Position numbers and translations under genes: made by a program
Source: a virus
IMG/VR virus record: IMGVR_UViG_3300042879_002721
Location: 1-35,179 of that record
Strand: one strand, 5' to 3'
Length of the DNA: 35,179 nt
Notes under the pieces: model-generated
The model's input: the letters and a program-made list of their open reading frames with translations, nothing else
Databases searched by the model: none
Told to the model about the DNA's origin: nothing
Shown: positions 1 through 5,501 of the stretch, one piece after another
Numbering within the stretch: the first letter of the stretch is position 1
How the letters are laid out: every line of letters begins with the position of its first letter

Positions 1-204
1 TTGCGACAGAATGGGGTTGCGATGAGAGAACGGTGAGAATGGCCCGAGTCGGGTTGATTAAAAAAGGGTTCTGCACTTTAGTCGAGGATGGGAAAAGGCA
101 GTACTTGACTCCGACTTATAAAGGCGGTTGCGGATCATTCCGATCCGGTCAGGAGGACAAAACCGGATCAAAACGATCCGCGGATCGAAACGATCCGGAT
201 CAAT
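1..204. repeat. Left copy of 204-bp terminal redundancy
   Basis: Bases 1-204 match 34976-35179 except for two substitutions: 128 (T) against 35103 (G), and 148 (G) against 35123 (A). The first is silent in the initiator gene; the second swaps Gly for Asp. An open reading frame passes intact from the right end into the left end. The simplest reading is a circular or circularly permuted genome whose contig overlaps itself. The mismatches suggest population variation or a long-read consensus; a true terminal repeat is less likely but not excluded. Confidence 0.9.
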
Positions 205-947
205 CAGATCCGCAGCGCGGATCATTCCGATCCGCGAGTGCGGATCAAAACGATCCAACCGTACTATATATCAAAAAAGAATGTATTAAGAGAAATGTAT
301 TAAGAGAGACCAAAGAGGGGCTAACGCCCCAGGTCGCTTCGCTCCCTTCGCCTTCGGCTCATTGTGTTTCTGATGAAGTTCAGGAGCAGCTAATCAATCC
401 AGCGTTTGTGTCAGAGCCAACAGCACTCGAAGCCCTCGTTGACCAACTCGTAGCAAAGAAGCTTGCAGAAGCCTCTAGAAGCCTCGCAACAACCACGGGC
501 CATAGTGATACTAGCACCGACCCTATTCAAGGGCAGGAAGGTGGCAAAACGGAGCCTACAGCAGCATCAGTGCCGACTATCACAAAGCCAAAGAGCAGCA
601 AGCCGAAAAAAGCCAAAAGCTACACTCAGTTTTCAGAACATGATTTCTTTTGGCCCGATCACTGGACGGGACGTGGAAGACAAGCTTTGCAAACATGGGT
701 TGAGTACAAGCGCGATACAGGGAAAGCCGTTCTGCTCCAGAGCTATCAGCAAGCAATCAAGAACTTCATCGGGGACGAGTCAGGGTTTGTCCTTGCCGTC
801 GATCACTCAATCGCTAACGCCTATCAAGGATTATTTAAACCCAACGGTAACCAGTTACGGGAGGCTCAGAAGCAGCAACAGCAAACACAAATTGAAAGCA
901 CCGACTGGCACGATCGCTTGGCTGAACTTTTGGCAATGGAGGACTAG
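3..947 (+). CDS. Replication initiator protein (O-like), 3' portion of a gene that starts at 34825
   Basis: This is the C-terminal 314 codons of a protein that begins at 34825; joined across the contig ends it is 365 residues. The junction region reads as a winged helix-turn-helix (the stretch around LATEWGCDERTVRMARVGL), followed by a basic strand and wing ending near YLTPTYKGG. A low-complexity Ser/Asp/Arg/Pro linker follows, encoded by the palindromic repeats at 132-256. After that come a polar linker and a C-terminal domain starting around YTQFSEHDFFWPDHW. The order (DNA-binding domain, in-gene iterons, C-terminal partner-binding region, then a loader gene) is that of lambda O and other theta initiators. 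Here it would bind the palindromes and recruit the loader encoded 3 bp downstream. The function is inferred from architecture; no catalytic motif is expected. An ATG or GTG at 33 or inside the repeat is not the true start. Confidence 0.75.
   Translation, partial: ATEWGCDERTVRMARVGLIKKGFCTLVEDGKRQYLTPTYKGGCGSFRSGQEDKTGSKRSADRNDPDQSDPQRGSFRSASADQNDPTVLYIKKECIKRNVLRETKEGLTPQVASLPSPSAHCVSDEVQEQLINPAFVSEPTALEALVDQLVAKKLAEASRSLATTTGHSDTSTDPIQGQEGGKTEPTAASVPTITKPKSSKPKKAKSYTQFSEHDFFWPDHWTGRGRQALQTWVEYKRDTGKAVLLQSYQQAIKNFIGDESGFVLAVDHSIANAYQGLFKPNGNQLREAQKQQQQTQIESTDWHDRLAELLAMED
132..256. repeat. Six GGATC-N5-GATCC palindromic iterons
   Basis: Copies lie at 132-146, 165-179, 182-196, 197-211, 219-233 and 242-256. 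All twelve GGATC/GATCC half-sites are perfect. The 5-bp centres are ATTCC (twice), AAAAC (twice), GAAAC and AATCA. Start-to-start spacings are 33, 17, 15, 22 and 23 bp. Each copy holds two GATC (Dam) sites, twelve in 125 bp. The first four copies are seen again at the right contig end. Confidence 0.9.
280..307. repeat. Two tandem AT-rich 14-mers (candidate unwinding element)
   Basis: The exact sequence AATGTATTAAGAGA occurs twice back to back (280-293, 294-307) within an AT-rich tract that begins after the last iteron. The position and composition fit a DNA unwinding element next to initiator sites. The repeat is coding (Lys/Glu/Arg-rich), but a 14-bp unit is not a multiple of three, so the two copies are read in different frames. 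DNA-level rather than protein-level conservation is therefore likely. Confidence 0.65.
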
Positions 948-950
948 GAC

Positions 951-1544
951 ATGAACAACAAACAAGTCGAGTTCTTGATCTCTATGCTTCGTGACTGCTT
1001 CCCGACCGCCAAGGGCTATGACAGCCCGACAGTGGTTCAGAGTTGGCACACCATGGGCCTATGCGATCTCTCATTCGACAAGGTGCTTGTAGCGGTTCAG
1101 AAGGGCATCAAAGAGACCCGGTGGGACTATCCGCCGTCAATCAATGACATCCTGAAAAGCTACAACGATTCCATGCCAAAAGTCCCAATGGACTATGAGG
1201 GGCTAGCCGAAAAGTCAGCGGTTAAGAAGGCAATAGACGCAAGGGTGAACAAGAGGTTCCCCTTGATCGACACTAAGCGCCAGTTCAGGGATATCGAGGC
1301 ATACAACGATGCTGTTGCTATTAACGCCGCCCAGCGAACCAAATACACTAACGAACTCTACAAGGAGGTAAAACCAAAGATTCAAGCGCTAATGAACAGC
1401 GGTTTAGGGACGACCAAAATCATCGCTGAAGTGTTTGGCCTGGAGTACGTCCGGCCAACTCACAAGGGGTATTTGGGGCAGAGCACGAAGCAGATCGAAG
1501 ACCTTGCGAACCAACTGGCGAAGAAACTTCCGGGAGGTGCGTAA
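951..1544 (+). CDS. Helicase loader-like protein (G39P/P type)
   Basis: This 197-residue protein has an N-terminal part (about 1-70) that resembles the phage G39P/'loader and inhibitor of G40P' fold: a short helical domain containing the signature-like stretch KETRWDYPPSINDILK, where PP-x-I-x-DI is the family hallmark. Such proteins bind a replicative helicase and deliver it to the origin-bound initiator. The C-terminal part is charged and helical (ALMNSGLGTTKIIAEVFGL near residue 150). The gene follows the initiator by 3 bp with a GGAGG ribosome site at 937-941, so the two are surely co-transcribed. No helicase or primase gene is visible, so the target would be host DnaB. The family match is by eye; the order initiator-loader supports it. 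Confidence 0.6.
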   Translation: MNNKQVEFLISMLRDCFPTAKGYDSPTVVQSWHTMGLCDLSFDKVLVAVQKGIKETRWDYPPSINDILKSYNDSMPKVPMDYEGLAEKSAVKKAIDARVNKRFPLIDTKRQFRDIEAYNDAVAINAAQRTKYTNELYKEVKPKIQALMNSGLGTTKIIAEVFGLEYVRPTHKGYLGQSTKQIEDLANQLAKKLPGGA

Positions 1545-1741
1545 TGGGCAACTTCTACAAAGACAAGACAGGCAAAACGTTGCCCGAAGGAGTGGTTAGG
1601 TTCGAGTGGCGCGACCAGTACGGGCATGTAGTCCCGATGCCAGAGGTTGATGACCCAGAGGTGGTCCAAAAGCGGAAGGAAATTAACGCGCGATACAATG
1701 GGTTGATTTACAGATACGCGGTTAGGGAAGGGCAAGAGTAA
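1544..1741 (+). CDS. Small hypothetical protein
   Basis: This 65-residue protein is not recognised. Its start overlaps the previous stop by one base (TAATG), with a GGGAGG ribosome site a few bases upstream, so translation is probably coupled to the loader gene. It is charged, with no membrane segment, cysteine or evident motif; a central PMPEVDDPEVVQKRKE stretch looks like a linker into a helix. Its place in the replication operon suggests a role in early DNA metabolism, but nothing in the sequence shows one. Confidence 0.7.
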   Translation: MGNFYKDKTGKTLPEGVVRFEWRDQYGHVVPMPEVDDPEVVQKRKEINARYNGLIYRYAVREGQE

Positions 1742-1742
1742 C

Positions 1743-1764
1743 AACGGAAAAAGGAGAATAGGAG
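1743..1764 (+). repeat. Inter-gene cassette repeat, copy 1
   Basis: The segment AACGGAAAAAGGAGAATAGG ends just before the ATG at 1765 and supplies its ribosome site. It matches copy 3 (2633-2665) almost exactly, but the leading GCAGGATTAA part of the repeat is absent here. Confidence 0.7.
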
Positions 1765-2277
1765 ATGGGGGTACTACTACCGTTTAGAAGAAGAAGTAAA
1801 TGGGACGATCTCTGCGCCAGTGGTCGCTCATATGCTTTGTTGGTGGTGGGATCTGGGTGCTACGAACTAGACGACCCATACCTTGGAGAGAAGACTAGTC
1901 TTTGGTTGCAAAACGCAAAAAAACCTCTTGCGGGAGTCATGGAAGTTTTGAGTGTCATATCGACGGACCTTGTAGAATATCCAGCCTCAGCTTTTAGCTT
2001 CACAGAGCGAGACGTGTCGAATTTTATAAACGATGGAGAGGCGGGGTATGTGGAAGTCGGAGGATGCCCACAAGTTCACACACATCACAGTAATGGAGGG
2101 TGGTACGGGCATTCGATTGGCGGATTGGATTGTTATGAGGTTGGATGCGATCATGAGGGGTGCGCATGGATCATGTGGTGGCTTGATCGTCGGTATAACT
2201 TCAAAAGAAGTTGGCACGAAAAAGGAGAGTGGTTGTCTGCATATAGACAAACAGGAAATAGGGGCGGGTACGGCTAA
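1765..2277 (+). CDS. Hypothetical protein, Trp/Gly/Cys/His-rich C-terminal half
   Basis: This 170-residue protein is not recognised. The N-terminal third is basic (FRRRSKWDD). The second half is unusual: a VHTHHSNGG stretch near 104-112 is followed by YEVGCDHEGCAWIMWW (about 124-139), where Cys, His and acidic residues could bind a metal. No family assignment is made. An overlapping ORF in another frame (2033-2290) covers the same DNA, but the strong ribosome site and continuous frame favour this one. It belongs to the early rightward operon, between the loader and SSB genes. Confidence 0.65.
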   Translation: MGVLLPFRRRSKWDDLCASGRSYALLVVGSGCYELDDPYLGEKTSLWLQNAKKPLAGVMEVLSVISTDLVEYPASAFSFTERDVSNFINDGEAGYVEVGGCPQVHTHHSNGGWYGHSIGGLDCYEVGCDHEGCAWIMWWLDRRYNFKRSWHEKGEWLSAYRQTGNRGGYG

Positions 2278-2280
2278 CAA

Positions 2281-2312
2281 GCAGGATTAAATAACGGATA
2301 GGGAAAATAGGG
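2281..2312 (+). repeat. Inter-gene cassette repeat, copy 2
   Basis: It begins GCAGGATTAA and runs through AACGGATAGGGAAAATAGGG into the ATG at 2313. This copy is wholly non-coding and carries a weaker, diverged ribosome site than copies 1 and 3. Confidence 0.75.
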
Positions 2313-2642
2313 ATGGACGCAGGACAAGTTAGCGATGGGTACCACACTTTTAATGAGCTATACGAGCATCGGTGTTTAGTCTTTTTGTTGTTATGCGAGC
2401 GAGTGGGCGCAGTGAGTTGGCGACCGCATTACGAGGGATGGGACGCGGTTTATTTATACCTCACCCTTAATCCAAAGTCGCAGATAAGTTATCATGTGCC
2501 TGTCAAATATAGACCAGCGTATGAGCATTACCCTAAAGCCTCGGAAGGGGAGTGGGACGGACATACGAGCGAGGACGTAGTTACGAGAATGCAACATGAG
2601 CTATTGAGAGCAATCGCAGAGCGAAGGCGGAAGCAGGATTAA
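2313..2642 (+). CDS. Conserved phage hypothetical (DGYHTF...WDGHTS family)
   Basis: This 109-residue protein carries the features of a small protein family found in many phages and prophages: DGYHTFNELYEHR near the N-terminus, a central beta stretch with YHVPVKY, and EWDGHTSEDVVTRM near the C-terminus. The biochemical role of the family is not known to me. It is probably cytoplasmic, with no signal or membrane segment. The last codons (RRKQD-stop) are supplied by the repeated GCAGGATTAA cassette, so the true conserved protein may end slightly earlier. It is part of the early operon. Confidence 0.8.
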   Translation: MDAGQVSDGYHTFNELYEHRCLVFLLLCERVGAVSWRPHYEGWDAVYLYLTLNPKSQISYHVPVKYRPAYEHYPKASEGEWDGHTSEDVVTRMQHELLRAIAERRRKQD

Positions 2643-2665
2643 ACAACGGAAAAAGGAGAATAGGA
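2633..2665 (+). repeat. Inter-gene cassette repeat, copy 3
   Basis: The full-length copy: GCAGGATTAA, then ACAACGGAAAAAGGAGAATA, then GGA before the ATG at 2666. Its first ten bases encode the end of the upstream gene, including its stop codon, and its last part is the ribosome site of the downstream gene. Confidence 0.8.
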
Positions 2666-3202
2666 ATGGAAGATTGGGAAAAAGTAGTAGTAAGATTTTT
2701 AGACAAGATTGAGGGATTGGAAAGTTATCATAGTTGGTGGGATGCGGCGTTCTTAATTGCAGTAGCTACGGGGAAGGGGAAACGAAAGTTTACTCTAAAC
2801 AGAGAGGAGATTCGGACGATGTCGGAGGGCTTGCAATTTGAGGGGTCGTCGGCTCTAGGGTTCGCTGAAAACCGATTAAACTCGCCGCCGTTAATGGTGG
2901 AGGACCGGAAAGGGAAAAAGAAGGTCTTCCCAGCGTATACGATCAAGGAATCGATTGATGGAATTGAATCGGCTTATAACATACGTGGGAGTTTTATCAT
3001 GACATCTCAGAGGAAAATCACTGATAAGGATTGGAAGTACGAGGTTAAACTATCACCCACCTTTGTCCCTGACGCGATTCTACACGACAAAGACTTACGG
3101 GGCGCGGACTTTCGGGGGAAGATGAATGGCGGTTTATTTGTAATGGCTGAACGTTTTTTCGGGACATACGAGAAAGAAGAAGCAGGATTAAACAACGTGT
3201 GA
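2666..3202 (+). CDS. Hypothetical early protein
   Basis: This 178-residue protein is not recognised. It starts after an AAGGAG ribosome site supplied by cassette copy 3. It is soluble and rich in Lys, Glu and Phe. A Trp/Tyr-rich N-terminus (YHSWWDAAFLIAVATGKGKR) could be an amphipathic helix, followed by mixed alpha/beta sequence. The C-terminal residues EAGLNNV come from cassette copy 4 read in a different frame from copy 3. It lies directly ahead of ssb, so a DNA-metabolism role is plausible but unproven. Confidence 0.7.
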   Translation: MEDWEKVVVRFLDKIEGLESYHSWWDAAFLIAVATGKGKRKFTLNREEIRTMSEGLQFEGSSALGFAENRLNSPPLMVEDRKGKKKVFPAYTIKESIDGIESAYNIRGSFIMTSQRKITDKDWKYEVKLSPTFVPDAILHDKDLRGADFRGKMNGGLFVMAERFFGTYEKEEAGLNNV

Positions 3203-3212
3203 GGATGATAAA
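3182..3212 (+). repeat. Inter-gene cassette repeat, copy 4
   Basis: It begins GCAGGATTAAACAACG, identical to copy 3 over 16 bases, then diverges into the GAGG ribosome site of ssb. Here the repeat is coding: it forms the last six codons of the upstream gene in a frame where GCAGGATTAA is read through. Confidence 0.75.
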
Positions 3213-3605
3213 ATGAACAGATTAACAATCGCGGGAACAGTAGAGAAAACGGTGTATCAACTCGGCAACTCAGACAAGGTGGGAGAGTTCTTGATCAAGG
3301 TGGCCGATAAGGTTTACAACAAGGATACTCGCAAATCAGAAGAGGGGCACTCCTTCCTGCCCGTTAAGGTTTTCGGCAAGGCTTTAGAGGTAGCACGCAA
3401 GCACCTAAGCAGAGGCTCGAAATGCCTCGTGGCGGGGAAGTTGGAAGGGCGCGAGTACAACGGGAAGTACTACACGAGCGTGGTTGCTGAGGAGGTTTTC
3501 CCACTCGTAGGAGGGGAAGCAGGACAAGCACCAAGAGCGGGAAGTCATGAGGCACCGCATCAAGTAGGCGCTCCGAGTTGGGCAGAGGACGATATACCTT
3601 TTTAG
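3213..3605 (+). CDS. ssb: Single-stranded DNA-binding protein
   Basis: A 130-residue SSB. Residues 1-100 form the OB fold, with the usual opening MNRLTIAGTVEK, a central FLPVKVFGKALEVARKHLSRGS, and the GKLEGREYNGKYYTSVVAEEV strand pair. A short Gly/Pro/Ala linker leads to the acidic C-terminal tip ending DDIPF, the classic peptide that docks replication and repair partners. Bacterial SSBs are about 170 residues, so the linker is short, as is common in phages. It coats single strands during phage replication and recombination, and probably works with the initiator and loader upstream. The ribosome site is GAGGATG. Confidence 0.95.
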   Translation: MNRLTIAGTVEKTVYQLGNSDKVGEFLIKVADKVYNKDTRKSEEGHSFLPVKVFGKALEVARKHLSRGSKCLVAGKLEGREYNGKYYTSVVAEEVFPLVGGEAGQAPRAGSHEAPHQVGAPSWAEDDIPF

Positions 3606-3616
3606 GGGGGGGTGAG

Positions 3617-3856
3617 ATGAATTTATATTTGCTAAAACAGGAGATAAACACGGGCTACGATACTTACGACTCGTGTGTTGTCGCGGCAGAGTCGGAGGAG
3701 GACGCAAGGGTTATTCAGCCGAGGGAATTACACTTTGAGCCAGACGACAACTTTAGCGACTGGGCATCACCGGAGTATATCACCGTCATTCTGATCGGAG
3801 TAGCAGCGGAGAGCGTGAAAAGAGGGGTGATATGTGCCAGTTTTAACGCAGGGTAG
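3617..3856 (+). CDS. Conserved small phage protein (YDTYDSxVVAAES family)
   Basis: This 79-residue protein is chosen from ATG 3617, preceded by a GGGGGGG-GTGAG ribosome site; a start at 3578 inside ssb is less likely. It shows a pattern I recognise from small phage and prophage proteins: LYLLKQ, GYDTYDSCVVAAESEEDAR, then SPEYITVILIGVAAE, and a GVICASFNAG ending. It is likely a compact alpha/beta protein of unknown role, cytoplasmic. It is the last gene of the early rightward operon. Confidence 0.8.
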   Translation: MNLYLLKQEINTGYDTYDSCVVAAESEEDARVIQPRELHFEPDDNFSDWASPEYITVILIGVAAESVKRGVICASFNAG

Positions 3857-4001
3857 TAGTTTCAGCTAGTTAGCCACTCCCCTGCCCTGTCCAATTAGGT
3901 CAAAGCTAGGTCAAATGAGGCCTAGTAGGCCTAAGAAGGGATGGGGGAGGGGAGAAAAAACCGGGACGGGGTTAATCAAATACGGCAATAGAATCCTTAT
4001 C
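3857..4001. other. Convergent intergenic region with repeats and a palindrome
   Basis: The region lies between convergent transcription units. It holds two direct copies of AGGTCAAA (3897-3904 and 3908-3915, 11-bp period, one helical turn), the palindrome AGGCCTAGTAGGCCT (3918-3932), and a distant pair CTCCCCT (3877-3883)/AGGGGAG (3948-3954) beside an A6 run. No canonical terminator with a U-tract is seen for either strand, although one is expected here. The AGGTCAAA pair is the reverse of the TTTGACC motif found at 4677 and 4698. Confidence 0.5.
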
Positions 4002-4271
4002 CTATCCAGCTCCTTCAGCTAGATCTTCTAAAAGACTTACGATGTCACCGCCCGTTTCTTTTGCATCATCGGGAGTGCTAATTTCTTCCGGCGTAATCGT
4101 GTTGTCTGGTGTCTTTTCCATCGTCAATCCTTTAGTCAATAGTCGTTCTACGATCTGCGTGCGGGTCTCTCCCGTGCGCTTTTCTTCCGTTGCCAAAGCC
4201 TCGACCAGCTCCGGCGGAAACCGAAAGCTGGCGGGCGGGAGGCGCTTAACGTAACCTTTTGCTACTCGCAT
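4002..4271 (-). CDS. Ribbon-helix-helix DNA-binding protein
   Basis: An 89-residue protein, started at the ATG of 4271 because AGAGAGG lies just upstream; the longer frame to 4313 overlaps the preceding gene. Residues about 10-50 fit a ribbon-helix-helix (CopG/Arc type): a beta strand (ASFRFP), helix 1 (PELVEALATEEKRTG) and helix 2 (TRTQIVERLLTKGL). The tail is acidic and disordered. Such small repressors bind operators as dimers and often control their own operon. The palindrome TACACGTGTA lies in the promoter spacer of this operon at 4612-4621, a natural target. It is the second gene of a leftward pair; its start is 1 bp beyond the upstream stop. Confidence 0.75.
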   Translation of the reverse strand: MRVAKGYVKRLPPASFRFPPELVEALATEEKRTGETRTQIVERLLTKGLTMEKTPDNTITPEEISTPDDAKETGGDIVSLLEDLAEGAG

Positions 4272-4272
4272 A

Positions 4273-4563
4273 TTACCTCTCTCCCTTGAGTAGATCTTGT
4301 ATCGAGGCGCCACGGTTATCGATCCAAAACTTAGCGTCAGTGCGTAGGGCTAGCTTGCGGACAAGAGGGGATATTGTGTCAGCGTCAGTGCCTACCCTCG
4401 CTCCTAATTTGCTCAAATACAACGTAGAGCAACCCAGTTGCTTAGCTCGGATATCCTCCGCCCACTCTACTTGCTTGTCCGAGCCAGATAGAGGCGCAGC
4501 ATCAACAACTAGCTCAGACTTTGCCCCAGGCGTGCCCCATTTGATTGTGATTGTGTGTGTCAT
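4273..4563 (-). CDS. Conserved hypothetical (EWAEDIRAKQL / DAKFWIDNR type)
   Basis: A 96-residue protein with an N-terminal strand pair (THTITIKWG, SELVVDAAP), then SGSDKQVEWAEDIRAKQL and a C-terminal LRTDAKFWIDNRGASIQDLL. The last two segments recur together in a group of small phage and plasmid proteins of unknown function. No membrane segment or catalytic motif is seen. It is the first gene of the leftward pair with the ribbon-helix-helix protein, so a regulatory or toxin/antitoxin-like partnership is imaginable, but nothing specific supports that. Confidence 0.7.
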   Translation of the reverse strand: MTHTITIKWGTPGAKSELVVDAAPLSGSDKQVEWAEDIRAKQLGCSTLYLSKLGARVGTDADTISPLVRKLALRTDAKFWIDNRGASIQDLLKGER

Positions 4564-4604
4564 GTTAATCCTTGTTATGTCGGCAGCTCACTTGCTACTC
4601 CTTA

Positions 4605-4639
4605 ACTGTACTACACGTGTAATACGCATACAAGTACTT
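4605..4639 (-). promoter_or_regulatory. Leftward promoter with palindromic operator in the spacer
   Basis: On the minus strand, TTGTAT (4633-4628) and TACAGT (4610-4605) are separated by exactly 17 bp. The spacer contains the perfect palindrome TACACGTGTA (4612-4621). A second palindrome AAGTACTT (4632-4639) overlaps the -35 edge. Binding here should block transcription of 4563-4002; the ribbon-helix-helix product is the obvious candidate. Confidence 0.5.
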
Positions 4640-4676
4640 TTTAGATCTTTTTTTTAAAAAGTTACCGGTGAGTCAC

Positions 4677-4727
4677 TTTGACCCACAAATGGGGCTTTTT
4701 GACCCAGCAAAATTGTGGTACATTATA
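4677..4727 (+). promoter_or_regulatory. Rightward promoter of the late block with paired TTTGACCCA boxes
   Basis: Two identical TTTGACCCA boxes lie at 4677-4685 and 4698-4706, 21 bp apart (two helical turns). The second contains a -35 (TTGACC, 4699-4704) with CATTAT (4721-4726) 16 bp downstream. It lies upstream of VRR-NUC and the packaging genes. The doubled box could be a regulator site in which the proximal copy overlaps the -35. Confidence 0.5.
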
Positions 4728-4800
4728 GGGAGGATGGGAGGGAGCGCGAGCTTGTCTTTATCCGAATTAGCTGTACCACCGACTACCTACCACGATTTAT

Positions 4801-5184
4801 ATGTCAGAGGCGGAAGAAGCAGCAGCCCTTTGCAAGTACATGGCCCTACGGCACCCACAAGTTTGGGACCACATGCTGCACATCCCGAACGGCATGAAAT
4901 CCAACGGCCGATCGGTCAATCAACTCAAAAATCAAGGCTTGAAACCGGGAGTACCGGACTACTTTATAGCCATTCCAGTGGGCAAGTATCACGGGCTCTG
5001 GCTCGAGCTAAAAGCAGGCAACGGCAAGGCGTCAGCACTACAAAACGAATGGCTCGAACGGCTAACAATACAAAATTATGCTTGTGTCATCGCGTGGGGT
5101 TGGGACAGCGCAAGGCAGTGTATAGAACAATATATTAACGGCTCAGTGGACAAGCTCGTTTTAAAAGAAATGGTGGAGCAATGA
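4801..5184 (+). CDS. VRR-NUC domain nuclease
   Basis: A 127-residue single-domain VRR-NUC (PD-(D/E)xK superfamily) protein. Visible motifs are E3/E5-E6 in the first helix, HIPNG near 27-31, then GLKPGVPDYFIA with the catalytic Asp, and LWLELKAGNGKAS with the ELK (E-x-K) pair. The Gln in ALQNEWL follows as usual. Phage stand-alone VRR-NUC proteins are thought to act as structure-specific nucleases or resolvases that clear branches before packaging. ATG 4801 has no clear ribosome site and follows a roughly 70-nt leader; an in-frame stop at 4768 and the lack of other ATG codons make it the best start. It opens the late block and overlaps the next gene. Confidence 0.9.
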   Translation: MSEAEEAAALCKYMALRHPQVWDHMLHIPNGMKSNGRSVNQLKNQGLKPGVPDYFIAIPVGKYHGLWLELKAGNGKASALQNEWLERLTIQNYACVIAWGWDSARQCIEQYINGSVDKLVLKEMVEQ

Positions 5185-5501
5185 GAACCCCAATCATACT
5201 TACTTATATCAGTGGACTAGCCAAAGACGTTGAACACACGGACCTTAAAAAAGTCACAATCGAGGATGTTCCGGTGCTCCTTCGGCTACCACACTCCAAC
5301 TCAATCGGGCTCATCGAGGACGCTTACGGGAGAGCCCCAGACGGCGATCCTTTTACGAGTCGCAAGGAGGCTGAGGAGTGGCTAAAAAGTTGGGTCGGCA
5401 AGGAGATCACGAAGCTACAAGACAAGGTTCGGGAGTACGCGGAAGGGCTTCAAGTAGCGTTAGGGAAGGATGTGGAAAGTATCGATGATGGGGTAGAATG
5501 A
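5181..5501 (+). CDS. Hypothetical protein
   Basis: A 106-residue protein that is not recognised. It overlaps both neighbours by ATGA, so translation is coupled to VRR-NUC and the methyltransferase. The N-terminus is strand-rich (PIILTYISGL), followed by a SRKEAEEWLKSWVGKEI helix and a charged tail. No motif indicates an enzyme. Its position between a nuclease and a methyltransferase suggests DNA processing, with no direct evidence. Confidence 0.75.
   Translation: MRTPIILTYISGLAKDVEHTDLKKVTIEDVPVLLRLPHSNSIGLIEDAYGRAPDGDPFTSRKEAEEWLKSWVGKEITKLQDKVREYAEGLQVALGKDVESIDDGVE

Larger units (their letters stand above)
131..307. other. Predicted origin of replication inside the initiator gene
   Basis: Six 15-bp palindromes (132-256) are followed directly by an AT-rich tract (about 260-307) containing two exact tandem copies of a 14-mer. 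Clustered initiator sites beside AT-rich direct repeats are the standard layout of theta origins (E. coli oriC 13-mers, lambda ori inside gene O). The host gene encodes a winged-helix protein and the next gene a helicase-loader-like protein, which supports the call. No experiment is available, so the origin remains a prediction. Confidence 0.7.

Noticed and set aside
132-256. CRISPR array
   Set aside because: The repeats are 15-bp palindromes with irregular 0-18 bp spacers inside a reading frame; no leader or cas genes.
2033-2290. 85-codon alternative frame overlapping the gene at 1765-2277
   Set aside because: It lacks a ribosome site and lies wholly within a well-supported gene; its KQD ending is only the cassette repeat read by chance in the same frame as copy 3.
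3877-3960. Intrinsic terminator formed by CTCCCCT and AGGGGAG
   Set aside because: The arms are 64 bp apart and are followed by A6 on the plus strand; neither strand has a U-tract after the stem.
4259-4657. Rightward frame antisense to the two leftward regulator genes
   Set aside because: Complementary to two genes with good ribosome sites and domain patterns; the product is a Ser/Leu/Arg-rich shadow and runs through the promoter.
4668-5138. 156-codon frame starting at the late promoter
   Set aside because: It overlaps the TTTGACC boxes and the VRR-NUC gene in another frame; low-complexity Ser/Arg/His product with no recognisable pattern.
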